Source: an uncultured Planctomycetaceae bacterium (GTDB taxonomy: Bacteria > Planctomycetota > Planctomycetia > Planctomycetales > Planctomycetaceae). Taken from it: 38,540 bases of DNA. The stretch covers positions 1 through 38,540 of the forward strand of contig CAIXQV010000083.1 of assembly GCA_903921605.1 (NCBI GenBank), written 5' to 3'. The notes under the pieces were generated by a model. The model was not told where the DNA came from, did not search any database, and was given only the letters and a program-made list of their open reading frames with translations. How positions within the stretch are numbered: position 1 is the stretch's first letter; each line of letters starts with the position of its first letter. The position numbers and the translations under genes are program-made. Below are positions 23,293 through 31,869 of this stretch, one piece after another.

Positions 23293-25860
23293 ATGACTAC
23301 TAGTTTCCATTTACGTCAACGACACGGCCTGACTCTGATTCAGGGCGTCCTGTTGTTGTTCGCGAGCTGTTCGTTCGGACAAACAGCCGACGCCCAGCGG
23401 GTTTATCGTGATCGAGTCCAGCCAAAGTGGCTCGGAGATCAATCGCAGTTCTGGTATCGCAATGATCTTCCGGATGCCAAGCGAGAATTCATTCTGGTCG
23501 ATGCCAATAAGGGCACGCGAAGTTCAGCGTTTGATCATGCGGCCGTTGCTGCTGAACTGACAGGATTGCTGAAGCGAGATGTCTCGGGCGAACAGCTTCC
23601 TGTGAACGAGATTGAATTCAGTGAAGACGGGACTCAAATCCTCCTGATCGGACCCGAGGGGCGATTTCGTCTGCAACGTGATTCGGGAAAAGTCAACGTC
23701 GAAAGCACCGGACCTGCAAACAAGGTCACCTCCTTGTTTCTGCCAGTTCGGCCGTCCAATGACGGACGAGAGGACACGGAGATTGTGGTCGAGAATCGTC
23801 TGGAGCGGGCCTTAACTTTGAACTGGATTGATTCGTCCGGCGGGCGGAGAGAATACGGAACCGTGAAGCCCGGTGAAACTCGCAATCAGCACACATTTGC
23901 CGGGCATGTTTGGCTCTTCAGTGATCCCGACGGGAAAGAGCTGGGTTGCGTCCGCGCGGAGTCAGGTGGCTCAAATGTGGTCATTGATGAAGCCGTGATC
24001 AAGAACGTCAAGGTTGACGAGCCGCCTCGTCGTCGACTTCGCAATCGACAAGCACCAGAGTCCGCCGCTTCAACGTCGCCGGATGGTGCGGTGACGGTCT
24101 TCACGCGGTCCAATAATCTCTGGCTGAGGACAACAGCTGACAGCTCCGAGGTGCAGCTGACGACTGATGCAGTGGCCGAAAACACATTTCGCCGCGATGC
24201 ATCACGGGCTCGAGGAATGGGAATGGAATACGACCTGCCCGATTTCCCTGAAGACAGCGTCGATGCTCACTGGGCACCCAATTCGAAAGCTGTGGTCGCC
24301 TTTCAGACGACTCGTGTCGAAGAGCGGATCACTTATTACGTTGAATCAACGCCTGCCGATCGACTGCAACCGAAGCTGCAATCGTACCCGTACTTCAAAC
24401 CAGGTGATGCGATTCCGATCGCGCGGCCAAGATTGTTTCGGATGGAAGATCGCAAAGAGATTCCAGTCTCAAACGAGTTGTTTCCAAACCCATGGTCGTT
24501 GGATTTGATTCGCTGGAGTGACGATGGTGCGCGGTTCTGGATGATGTACAACGAACGCGGCCATCAGCGAATGCGGATTCTGGAAGTCACAGTGGACACC
24601 GGTGCGGTGCGAGCGATTGTTGATGAACACAGCTCGACGTTTGTTCATTACTCGTCTGAAGGAAAGCATGAGCAGCGTTGGTTGCAGGACAATCAGTTAC
24701 TGTGGGCCAGTGAAAGGTCGGGCTGGAATCATTTGTATCGATACGATCTTTCGACCGGACATGTAATGAATCCAGTAACGTCCGGCGAATGGAATGTTCG
24801 TCGGATTGAACGTATTGATGAAGACACGGATACCGTCTGGTTCTTCGCGGTTGGGATTCGTCCGGATCAGGATCCGTACCATGAACACTTCTGCCGTGTT
24901 CGTTTGGATGGCAGTGAGCTGACCATTCTGACTGAAGGTGACGGGACTCACGATATTGAATGGTCGCCGGACCGACGCTGGTTTATTGACCGCTATTCTC
25001 GAGTCGACTTGCCACCCGTGACCGAACTGCGAACGGCTGACGGCAAACTGTTATGCGTGCTGGAGACTGCCGATGCCTCCGAAGTTCTCAAGGAACGTGG
25101 CTCGTATCCGGAACGATTCGTCGCAAAGGGGCGAGATGGCGTGACCGACATTTGGGGAATTGTTCATCGGCCAAAGAACTTTGATGAGTCGAAGTCCTAT
25201 CCGGTGGTTGAAAACATCTACGCCGGGCCGCACGATCATCACGTCCCCAAGGCGTTTCGCCCGAACTTTGGGCATCAGCATCAGATCACAGATGCGGGCT
25301 TCATAGTTGTGCAGATTGATGGCATGGGAACCTCGTGGCGATCCAAGGCCTTTCACGATGTTTGTTATCGCAACCTGCGGGATGCAGGCTTCCCGGATCG
25401 AATTCTCTGGATGAAATCGTTGAAGGAGAAGGTGCCTCAGATCGAACTCACGCGAGTCGGTATCTATGGCGGTTCAGCCGGTGGTCAGAATGCGATGTCC
25501 GCCCTGCTCTGGCACGGTGACTTCTACAAAGCGGCCGTCGCCGACTGTGGTTGTCACGATAACCGTATGGACAAGATCTGGTGGAATGAACAATGGATGG
25601 GAGTGCTGGAGGGTAAGTACTACCAGGACAACTCCAACATGGAGAATGCTCATCGGCTTCAGGGAAGTCTTATGCTTGTAGTTGGCGAGCTGGATCGGAA
25701 TGTTGATCCCGCCACGACAACTCAAGTGGCAAAAAAACTGATCGATGCGGGCAAGGATTTTGAGTTCCTGCTTGTCCCCGGCGCGGGGCATGGAGCCTGT
25801 GAGACCCCCTGGGCCTCGAAGCGCAGAACCGCATTCTTTGTGCGGGAATTAGCACAGTAG
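23293..25860 (+). CDS. Secreted S9 prolyl/dipeptidyl peptidase (DPP-IV type) with an inserted VHL-beta-like domain
   Basis: The 855-residue protein has a signal peptide (about 1-34, ending TADAQ). The ATG at 23293 has GGAG six bases upstream; an in-frame ATG at 23245 is also possible. Residues about 235-580 are a DPP-IV-type beta-propeller (WSLDLIRWSDDGARFWMMYN, HDIEWSPDRRWFIDRYS). The catalytic domain covers about 610-855. It has the nucleophile GIYGGSAGGQ (Ser728), an Asp in GELDRNVD and a His in PGAGHGACE. Such enzymes cut dipeptides or prolyl bonds from peptides outside the cytoplasm. Residues about 155-225 are an extra domain that matches the beta domain of human pVHL without gaps: NR (168-169), W178, Y188, GH (204-205), WLF (207-209). 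Its hydroxyproline-pocket residues are kept, with Thr for Ser111. Family call is firm; the VHL-like domain is by eye. Confidence 0.9.
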   Translation: MTTSFHLRQRHGLTLIQGVLLLFASCSFGQTADAQRVYRDRVQPKWLGDQSQFWYRNDLPDAKREFILVDANKGTRSSAFDHAAVAAELTGLLKRDVSGEQLPVNEIEFSEDGTQILLIGPEGRFRLQRDSGKVNVESTGPANKVTSLFLPVRPSNDGREDTEIVVENRLERALTLNWIDSSGGRREYGTVKPGETRNQHTFAGHVWLFSDPDGKELGCVRAESGGSNVVIDEAVIKNVKVDEPPRRRLRNRQAPESAASTSPDGAVTVFTRSNNLWLRTTADSSEVQLTTDAVAENTFRRDASRARGMGMEYDLPDFPEDSVDAHWAPNSKAVVAFQTTRVEERITYYVESTPADRLQPKLQSYPYFKPGDAIPIARPRLFRMEDRKEIPVSNELFPNPWSLDLIRWSDDGARFWMMYNERGHQRMRILEVTVDTGAVRAIVDEHSSTFVHYSSEGKHEQRWLQDNQLLWASERSGWNHLYRYDLSTGHVMNPVTSGEWNVRRIERIDEDTDTVWFFAVGIRPDQDPYHEHFCRVRLDGSELTILTEGDGTHDIEWSPDRRWFIDRYSRVDLPPVTELRTADGKLLCVLETADASEVLKERGSYPERFVAKGRDGVTDIWGIVHRPKNFDESKSYPVVENIYAGPHDHHVPKAFRPNFGHQHQITDAGFIVVQIDGMGTSWRSKAFHDVCYRNLRDAGFPDRILWMKSLKEKVPQIELTRVGIYGGSAGGQNAMSALLWHGDFYKAAVADCGCHDNRMDKIWWNEQWMGVLEGKYYQDNSNMENAHRLQGSLMLVVGELDRNVDPATTTQVAKKLIDAGKDFEFLLVPGAGHGACETPWASKRRTAFFVRELAQ

Positions 25861-26349
25861 TTTCACGCACAGAACGGCGGAAGCGCCGCAGCCGCACCTG
25901 AAAATCTGCTGCTCAGAGGTCTCGCAGTCGGAGTTGTTGCAGAGTTCTGTTCTTTGTAGAACAACTCTTCGAAGAGAGTGCTCTGCTCATGCATCGCGGC
26001 TACCGGGAATTGGGCACAGAGAGATCCTCGTCTCTGGAAGGTATCTCTTCGTGATGAATGATTTCACGCGGCATGAATGCGGGGATCTCCTACGCGGGGT
26101 TCTCCTACGTGGGATTCTCCTCTCTCAAAAACATTCGCAGCTGGATTAGAACCCCGCAACTCAACTGCTCCCCCGCATGGATGCGGGAACGAGACCAGGA
26201 GTTCTCCCCGTCGTTGGAAGTTAGTCCTCAGTTCGGAATGAATCCGTCTGAAACTTGACCAACACGATGAGGCTTCTGAATCTTCAGATGGCAGTTCAAC
26301 ACCGCCGGAATATTTCGGCTCTTCACGATCAGGAAGAAGTGAGGGTTCC
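25861..26349. other. Structured intergenic region with short repeats, no clear gene
   Basis: These 489 bases hold only short overlapping reading frames. Visible structure: GAGTTGTT (25931-25938) pairs with AACAACTC (25960-25967); CTCTTCGAAGAG (25965-25976) is a perfect palindrome; CCCGCAT-GG-ATGCGGG (26172-26187) is a tight hairpin; and a 15-base unit is repeated three times at 26080-26124. The promoter of the downstream regulator gene should be in the last 150 bases. Confidence 0.5.
26080..26124 (+). repeat. Three tandem 15-base units
   Basis: The units are GCGGGGATCTCCTAC, GCGGGGTTCTCCTAC and GTGGGATTCTCCTCT. In the frame of a 66-codon reading frame (26058-26258) they encode AGISY, AGFSY and VGFSS, which has the five-residue spacing of pentapeptide repeats. 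It is too short to call a gene. Confidence 0.65.
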
Positions 26350-27048
26350 ATGCAGGCACAGACGGATCGAAACAACGCCGCGTTGGACTTTTCCGCAATC
26401 CAGCCAGGTGATGCGGTCATTGCAGACTCCAATCGACTCAACGCTGAATCCATCGCGTGGTGCCTTAAGGCCTACGGGGGATTTCGAAACGTGACCGCTG
26501 TTTCGACAGCAGCCGAACTGATCCAGACCATTCGCAGCCAGCGACCTCAGACCGTGCTGGTGTGTGAAAAGCTGATCGTGAAAGCTCTGCGAGACGTCTT
26601 TTCGGAACTCGCCGTACGTCTGGGTGAGACACGCATCGCCGTGTTCGGTGACGGCTTGACGGACCGACAGTTGGATCTGATCGTGAACAACCGTGTGACA
26701 GGACTTCTGTCTCGCGAGGACACGATGAAGAAGATCAGCGAACAGTTGGGTCAGGTCTCAGCCGGCCAGGCGGTACTTTCAGAGAATTTGAATTCACGCA
26801 TTCAGCTTCAGCGCGACGGACGCTTCCAAAGCTGCGCCAGTAGTCAGATGCAGAAGCTGACTGATCGTCAGTGGGACGTATTGCTGAAGATCGCGGAAGG
26901 CCGACGAGTTTCTGAAGTGGCGGAAGCGCTTTCGATTTCTGAAAAGGCTGTGGAAAGCCACAAGTATCGCATCATGCGAGCTGTCGGAGCGACAGATCGA
27001 GTAGACCTTTGCCGCTGGGCAATTCGCGAAGGCCTGATCGAAGCGTAA
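26350..27048 (+). CDS. LuxR-family regulator with a degenerate receiver domain
   Basis: The protein has 232 residues. Residues about 20-135 look like a CheY-type receiver fold by strand and helix pattern (DAVIADSNRLNAESIAWCLK, QTVLVCEKL, RIAVFGDGL). At the place of the phosphorylated aspartate there is Cys72-Glu73, and the conserved Thr/Ser and Lys are also missing. Residues about 165-225 are a LuxR-type HTH (LTDRQWDVLLKIAEGRRVSE, then VAEALSISEKAVESHKYRIM). It probably binds DNA without classical phosphorylation; a ligand or partner protein may control it. GAGGG lies five bases before the ATG. No histidine kinase is nearby. Confidence 0.82.
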   Translation: MQAQTDRNNAALDFSAIQPGDAVIADSNRLNAESIAWCLKAYGGFRNVTAVSTAAELIQTIRSQRPQTVLVCEKLIVKALRDVFSELAVRLGETRIAVFGDGLTDRQLDLIVNNRVTGLLSREDTMKKISEQLGQVSAGQAVLSENLNSRIQLQRDGRFQSCASSQMQKLTDRQWDVLLKIAEGRRVSEVAEALSISEKAVESHKYRIMRAVGATDRVDLCRWAIREGLIEA

Positions 27049-27106
27049 GGATCCGACGCTTGAGTGAATCGCCCCGGTGTGGGCGACTCTTCTCACTGTG
27101 GGCGAA

Positions 27107-27145
27107 GCGTCTCAGGGAAAGACAGATAGTATTTCCCTGAAACGT
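27107..27145. terminator. Hairpin between convergent genes
   Basis: TCAGGGAAA (27112-27120) pairs perfectly with TTTCCCTGA (27132-27140), and the stem extends with GCGT and ACGT. A weaker outer pair, TTGAGTGAATC (27060-27070) and GATTCGCTCAA (27146-27156), surrounds it. It separates the regulator gene from thrS. There is no T run, so it is a probable but not classical terminator. Confidence 0.5.
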
Positions 27146-27211
27146 GATTCGCTCAAAACACACTCGGAGGGCTGATGCCCTGCCGCTCGCCGAGTCAGAT
27201 TACTTCTGTAA

Positions 27212-29413
27212 TCAGTACTCGTTCTGCTCACCGGTTGTTGGAGTCAGCACGGTGGGTGCTGCGGGTTTCGCAATCTGGCGAATTACACGCTTATCGCGTT
27301 CTTCGGACAGCTTCGCAATGGCTGCGTCGAGCGTCATCACACCAAGCTCGCCGTCGATACGACATCGGACATTCACTGAGTTTGTTTCTGCTTCCTTCGG
27401 TCCGACGACCAGCATGTAAGGAATCAGATCCATCTGAGCTTCGCGAATCTTGGCCTGAACGCGAGCACTCTGCAGATCCGTCGCGACACGGAAGCCAGCT
27501 TGGCGCAGCTTGCCAGCGACTTCCGTTGCATAGTCGTCCGACTTTTCGCTGAGTGGCAATACCCGAATCTGTTCCGGTGCCAGCCACAACGGAAACGCGC
27601 CGGCGAAGTGTTCGATCAGCACGCCGGTGAAACGTTCCATCGAACCGAATGGTGCTCGGTGAATCATCACAGGGCGATGAGGTTTGTTGTCCGCGCCTGT
27701 GTACTCAAGTTCGAATCGGTTCGGCAGGTTATAGTCGAGCTGTACCGTTCCCAGCTGCCATTCGCGACCCAGACAGTCCTTGACCATAAAGTCGGTCTTC
27801 GGACCATAAAACGCAGCGTCACCCGGGGATTCCACAACCGGCATTTTTTCTTCCGTGAGCACCTTTCGCAGCATTCCTTCCGCACTGGCCCACAGTTCTT
27901 CACTGCCCACGTACTTGTCAGAGTTTGGATCACGAGTCGACAACTGGACGCGATAATCTTGCAGACCGACCGCTTCCAGAACGAACTTGACGAGTCCCAG
28001 AGTCTCCTTGAATTCATGCTCGACCTGTTCCGGGGTGCAGAACAAGTGAGCATCATCCTGGGTCAGTCCGCGAACTCGCAACAGACCGTTCAGTTCACCG
28101 GACTGTTCGTAACGATAGACCGTTCCGAATTCAGCCAGACGAACCGGCAGATCCCGATAACTGCGCGGCATGGCTTTGTACATCTGCACGTGATGCGGGC
28201 AGTTCATGGGCTTCAACAGGAAGCGTTCCTGCTGTTTTTCCCATCGACGAAGAACTTCGCGTTTCTGATCATTGGTACCGTTGATCGGAAAGTCTTTTTC
28301 GTCGAACCCAAGAACCCGAGCTGCTTCGAGCAACCGTCGTTCGTCATCCGGAGTCGGCGGTGCCGGTTCCGCTTCGCGAGGATCGAGACAGCGAATCCAG
28401 TAGTCAACAAGCTGCCCGGCCGTATGTCCAAAGATCGGTGCGAACTGCGAATCGCGATAGTACGGAAAGTGTCCGCTGGTCTCGTACATTTCGACGCGAC
28501 CAATGTGCGGCGAGTACACGGGCTGATAACCGCGACGCAGCAGCTCGGCCTTGATGAAGTCTTCCAAAGTCGCACGGATCATGGCGCCTTTGGGCAACCA
28601 CAGACAAAGTCCCGGCCCGACATCGCTGGTGATTGTGAACAGGCCCAGGCGTTTGCCCAGCACGCGATGGTCACGCTTCTTGGCTTCTTCAATCTGTTCG
28701 AGATGTGCCTTCAGATCCTTCTTGTCGAAGAACGCAATCCCGTAAACTCGCTGCAGCTGACGATTGGACGCATTGCCTTTCCAGTACGAACCCGCGACGC
28801 TTGTGAGCTTGAAGGCTTTAATTTTGCCTGCGTGAGGAATGTGTGGTCCACGACACAAATCGACAAACTCGCCCTGGCGATAGAAGCTGAGCGTTGGATG
28901 TTCAGCCAGGCCAGTTCGGATATGTTCGGTCTTCAGGGTCTGACTCAGATCACTGCAAAGCTGAATGGCTTCTTCGCGAGAAGCATCGAAGCGATCAAAC
29001 GATTCGGCCGCGTCGACGATCTTCTGCATCTCGGCTTCAATGCGAGGAAAGTCTTCTTCGCTGATAGGCGTCTTGAGATCGAAGTCATAATAAAATCCAT
29101 GGCCGGTTGTCGGACCAAAAGCCAGACCGACGCCCGGATAAAGTCGCATCACCGCTCGGGCCATCACATGCGCACAACTGTGGCGCATAACACCGAGCGC
29201 TTCGGCGTCACGTTCTGTGATGAGTTTCAGTGGGACCGGGCGCAGATCGGTAAGATCTGCCAGTGGTCGCATGGAATCCACAACCGTGCCATTGATGCTG
29301 GCGGCAATTGTTGCCTTGGCCAGACGCTCGCCGATACCAGCGGCGACGTCCAGTGCACTGGCTGAGTCCTGATGTTCGAGAATTGTACCGTCCGGAAGCT
29401 GAACCTGAATCAT
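27212..29413 (-). CDS. thrS: Threonyl-tRNA synthetase
   Basis: The enzyme charges tRNA-Thr. The protein has 733 residues, longer than the usual 640. A TGS domain lies at about 1-60. The editing domain follows, with [13 protein letters not shown] (HxxxH) and SVAGSYWKG. The class II core has the zinc-site cysteine in KPMNCPHH and histidines in DDAHLF and [13 protein letters not shown]. The C-terminal anticodon-binding domain starts near [11 protein letters not shown]. Between YYRDSQF and LLKPMNC there are 74 residues where the E. coli enzyme has about ten. The insert contains a helical, charged part ([20 protein letters not shown]). The ATG at 29413 has no visible Shine-Dalgarno sequence. The tail after residue 705 is also longer than usual. 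The gene is on its own transcript. Confidence 0.96.
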   Translation of the reverse strand: MIQVQLPDGTILEHQDSASALDVAAGIGERLAKATIAASINGTVVDSMRPLADLTDLRPVPLKLITERDAEALGVMRHSCAHVMARAVMRLYPGVGLAFGPTTGHGFYYDFDLKTPISEEDFPRIEAEMQKIVDAAESFDRFDASREEAIQLCSDLSQTLKTEHIRTGLAEHPTLSFYRQGEFVDLCRGPHIPHAGKIKAFKLTSVAGSYWKGNASNRQLQRVYGIAFFDKKDLKAHLEQIEEAKKRDHRVLGKRLGLFTITSDVGPGLCLWLPKGAMIRATLEDFIKAELLRRGYQPVYSPHIGRVEMYETSGHFPYYRDSQFAPIFGHTAGQLVDYWIRCLDPREAEPAPPTPDDERRLLEAARVLGFDEKDFPINGTNDQKREVLRRWEKQQERFLLKPMNCPHHVQMYKAMPRSYRDLPVRLAEFGTVYRYEQSGELNGLLRVRGLTQDDAHLFCTPEQVEHEFKETLGLVKFVLEAVGLQDYRVQLSTRDPNSDKYVGSEELWASAEGMLRKVLTEEKMPVVESPGDAAFYGPKTDFMVKDCLGREWQLGTVQLDYNLPNRFELEYTGADNKPHRPVMIHRAPFGSMERFTGVLIEHFAGAFPLWLAPEQIRVLPLSEKSDDYATEVAGKLRQAGFRVATDLQSARVQAKIREAQMDLIPYMLVVGPKEAETNSVNVRCRIDGELGVMTLDAAIAKLSEERDKRVIRQIAKPAAPTVLTPTTGEQNEY

Positions 29414-29528
29414 GAGTCATTCTTGTCAAAAAAAGCCTGCCGAAACCACTCGCGGCTGCTACGAGAAGTCGCGCGTTCGGTCAGAAACAAAGACATCCAC
29501 AACGAGTTATTTTCTTTGCGCAGCGACC

Positions 29529-29574
29529 ATTGAGGCTCACTTCGAAAGGTATCCTGCGAATACCCTGCCTCAAT
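29529..29574 (-). other. Nested hairpin in the thrS leader region
   Basis: Outer arms ATTGAGG (29529-29535) and CCTCAAT (29568-29574) enclose a second perfect pair, GGTAT (29548-29552) and ATACC (29560-29564). The structure lies 116-161 bases upstream of the thrS start codon and would be in the leader RNA if transcription starts farther up. Nothing resembles a T-box. The remaining bases of this 253-base gap show no gene. Confidence 0.35.
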
Positions 29575-29666
29575 TCACGCCGTACGGAGAATAGTTCCTC
29601 TCGAACCCGTCTTCAAACCTGTATTTTCGGCCGATTGTGGCCCAGAACTCCGCTTCAGTTGGAGAC

Positions 29667-31634
29667 TTATTGCGGTGGGGACGACAAATCGGCTTTGAAC
29701 CACCGCTGGATGATCTCAGCGGCCGACTCTGATTCTGAAGTTCGATCGATCAACGCCAAATGCTGAGCGTGCACCAGCTTTCTGATCAGCGAATCTTCTC
29801 CCGGATGAGCGGCTGGCGTGAGCACGGACGGATGGACGACAACGCAGTCCCATTCCTGCAAGCCAAAACTGAGTGACCAATTCATGATCCACGACATGGA
29901 ATGCACGGTCGGCTCGTCGTTCGCAACAGCGAGTTCAGCGGGGATTGTCAGAACGACCAGGTCCGGTTTCATGGCACGCACTTGCGCATTGGCTTCCTGT
30001 TCGAGTTGAGCGAGCGACTTCCCTGCCACGGTCCATGTCGTCAGTTCAATTTTAGCATCGGGATGATGTTGACGAATGGCGGCTTCAACCATCGCAGCAA
30101 CAGGTTCCATCGCCATGATTCGAAGTGGCGCGCCGTCAGCCAGTTGTTTCCTGGTTCGCTGAAGAATCGGCAACGGCGGTTGAACGGCGTCGAGAGAAAC
30201 CCTGGCTCCACTGATGACTCGACACAACTCCTCCGCCATCCGCTTGTGACCGTCCATGTTGGGATGAATCGCGTCACTCATGGTCAGTCGCCACGTCCAC
30301 GGAGCACGCTGCTTCAACTCTTCACCGGCCACGTATTGATCACAGACAGGAACGTTCTTGTCTCGACCGACGGTCCGCAGGACTTCGCAGTATTCGACCA
30401 ACTTTGTAATCGGTCGATCATCTGTGTTAATGACCGCATTCGGAGTACACAAAACAACCTGACTTTTCTGAGCACGGCAGCGATCAATCAGTTGTTCCAG
30501 ATTACTTCGGTATTCCTCGATCGGCACGCGCACCATGTCGTTAAGGCCAAAGCTGATTGTCACAAGATCCGGCTTATGTTTCAGCACGTCGGACTCCAGG
30601 CGATTGAGCCCGTCGCGAGTTGTGTTGCCACTGATCCCGGCGTTAATGACTTTGACTGTGGCCTTGGGATGAGCAGCCTTCAGAGCCAGCTCAAGCATTT
30701 CCGGATACGCTCGATGACCACCGGTGTGGTAATAAACGCCCGTCACACTGTCGCCCAGACACACGATCGTCATCGGCTGATCAGAGTTGCTGAGCACTTG
30801 TGGTTGCTGTTTTCGTCGAGCCGCCAGGTTTTCGATCACAAACCGAAACGCGGACCGAGTCTCTTCGTAGTTGGTATCGTGACCGCCTTCAGGCCGATGC
30901 AGAGACATTGCCGGCGATCCCTGTTTCTTCAGTGCATCCATCAGGCGCAGGACGCTGTCTGCTGGAACCAGCGTGTCCTTGCCTCCGGTGGTCGTCGCGA
31001 CGGGCATCGTCAGGCGATCAGGAAAGAACTCGGCGGAACGCTGACGATAGACTTCGGGCTTGTCCACTTTCGAGCCGCCGTAGGACTCTGCGATGGCTTC
31101 CAGAAAGTTGGGATACTCCACAAGGTTAGCGGTTCCGTTTAACGAAACGACGCCGTCGACACATTCCGGATGCAGAGCAGCGAAAGTCAGGGCCGAAGTA
31201 CCGCCCATGGAACCACCGGAAACGATCACATCGCGAATTCGATAGCGGCCATGCAGGTCATCAAGTATCTGCAACATATCTGCTTCGGCAGCAGGTCCCA
31301 TCCACGACGTCTTTGCTCGATAGTCGGGCGAAACGAAGATCATCTTCTGCTCAGCAGCGGCATCGCGAGAGCCTTTGCATTCGCCCCGATTGTCTTTAAC
31401 AAACTGCCAGCGGTCTGATCCGTGCCCGTGCAGAGCAATCACAAGATCATAAGCCGTGTCATTGCGAAAACCGGGCGGAAGAATAGCGACGTAGCGCTGT
31501 TCGGTCCCATCGAGCTTCGATGTGAACGCCACGTCAAGAGGCTCGGAAGTATCCTGGCCTGACGCGGACATGCAGGATGCAAAGACAAGGACCGCCATCC
31601 AATAAAACGGTGCAAACTTCGCTGACAATCGCAC
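29667..31634 (-). CDS. Secreted three-part protein: alpha/beta-hydrolase + SGNH hydrolase + degenerate SGNH-like domain
   Basis: The protein has 655 residues with a signal peptide (about 1-26). Part one (about 35-275) is an alpha/beta-hydrolase of the feruloyl-esterase/PHB-depolymerase kind, with GGSMGG (Ser142), GGKD (Asp220) and GGHD (His252). Part two (about 288-480) is an SGNH/GDSL hydrolase, with GDS (Ser296), SGN (Gly336, Asn337), GLND (Asn365) and DAIHPN (Asp454, His457). Part three (about 503-640) has the same order of strands (LRIMAMEP, TTWTVAGKS, PDLVVLTIPAEL) but lacks the catalytic residues. The start is GTG with GGGGAG six bases upstream. It probably removes different acyl groups from a polysaccharide; the substrate is not known. 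Confidence 0.85.
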   Translation of the reverse strand: MRLSAKFAPFYWMAVLVFASCMSASGQDTSEPLDVAFTSKLDGTEQRYVAILPPGFRNDTAYDLVIALHGHGSDRWQFVKDNRGECKGSRDAAAEQKMIFVSPDYRAKTSWMGPAAEADMLQILDDLHGRYRIRDVIVSGGSMGGTSALTFAALHPECVDGVVSLNGTANLVEYPNFLEAIAESYGGSKVDKPEVYRQRSAEFFPDRLTMPVATTTGGKDTLVPADSVLRLMDALKKQGSPAMSLHRPEGGHDTNYEETRSAFRFVIENLAARRKQQPQVLSNSDQPMTIVCLGDSVTGVYYHTGGHRAYPEMLELALKAAHPKATVKVINAGISGNTTRDGLNRLESDVLKHKPDLVTISFGLNDMVRVPIEEYRSNLEQLIDRCRAQKSQVVLCTPNAVINTDDRPITKLVEYCEVLRTVGRDKNVPVCDQYVAGEELKQRAPWTWRLTMSDAIHPNMDGHKRMAEELCRVISGARVSLDAVQPPLPILQRTRKQLADGAPLRIMAMEPVAAMVEAAIRQHHPDAKIELTTWTVAGKSLAQLEQEANAQVRAMKPDLVVLTIPAELAVANDEPTVHSMSWIMNWSLSFGLQEWDCVVVHPSVLTPAAHPGEDSLIRKLVHAQHLALIDRTSESESAAEIIQRWFKADLSSPPQ

Positions 31635-31765
31635 GTCGATCTCCCCTGCAGGAATTCTGGTGCGAACTTGCTGTCACATGCCGTGAACACCATGAAGTCA
31701 ATACGCACCAAACGGAATGTACCTTGTTCGTGGCGACAAGGTACTCGAGACGGACTCGAAGATAA

Positions 31766-31854
31766 GTAGGGTGGGACCAGCGAAGCGCCGGCCCACGGAC
31801 GTGAAGGCTGCAGAAGGTGGGCCGGCGCTCGCGATGCTCGCTGGTCCCACCCTA
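31766..31854. repeat. Long inverted repeat, GTAGGGTGGGACCAGCG type
   Basis: The left arm starts GTAGGGTGGGACCAGCGA and ends GCGCCGGCCCAC (31766-31796). The right arm starts GTGGGCCGGCGC and ends TCGCTGGTCCCACCCTAC (31817-31854). Both ends pair perfectly apart from a small loop. The central 20 bases do not pair. I recall this type as a very common intergenic repeat in Planctomycetes. Confidence 0.88.
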
Positions 31855-31869
31855 CGAAACAATCATCGT

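Noticed and set aside
27500..29365. Open frame of 621 codons on the plus strand
   Set aside because: It is antisense to thrS over its whole length. The product has no recognisable domain, and thrS is certain.
29414..29666. T-box riboswitch before thrS
   Set aside because: No AGGGTGGNACCGCG-like T-box sequence or antiterminator is present, and T-boxes are not expected in this phylum.
29901..31142. Open frame of 413 codons on the plus strand
   Set aside because: It is antisense to the three-domain esterase, whose catalytic motifs are clear. The antisense product looks random.
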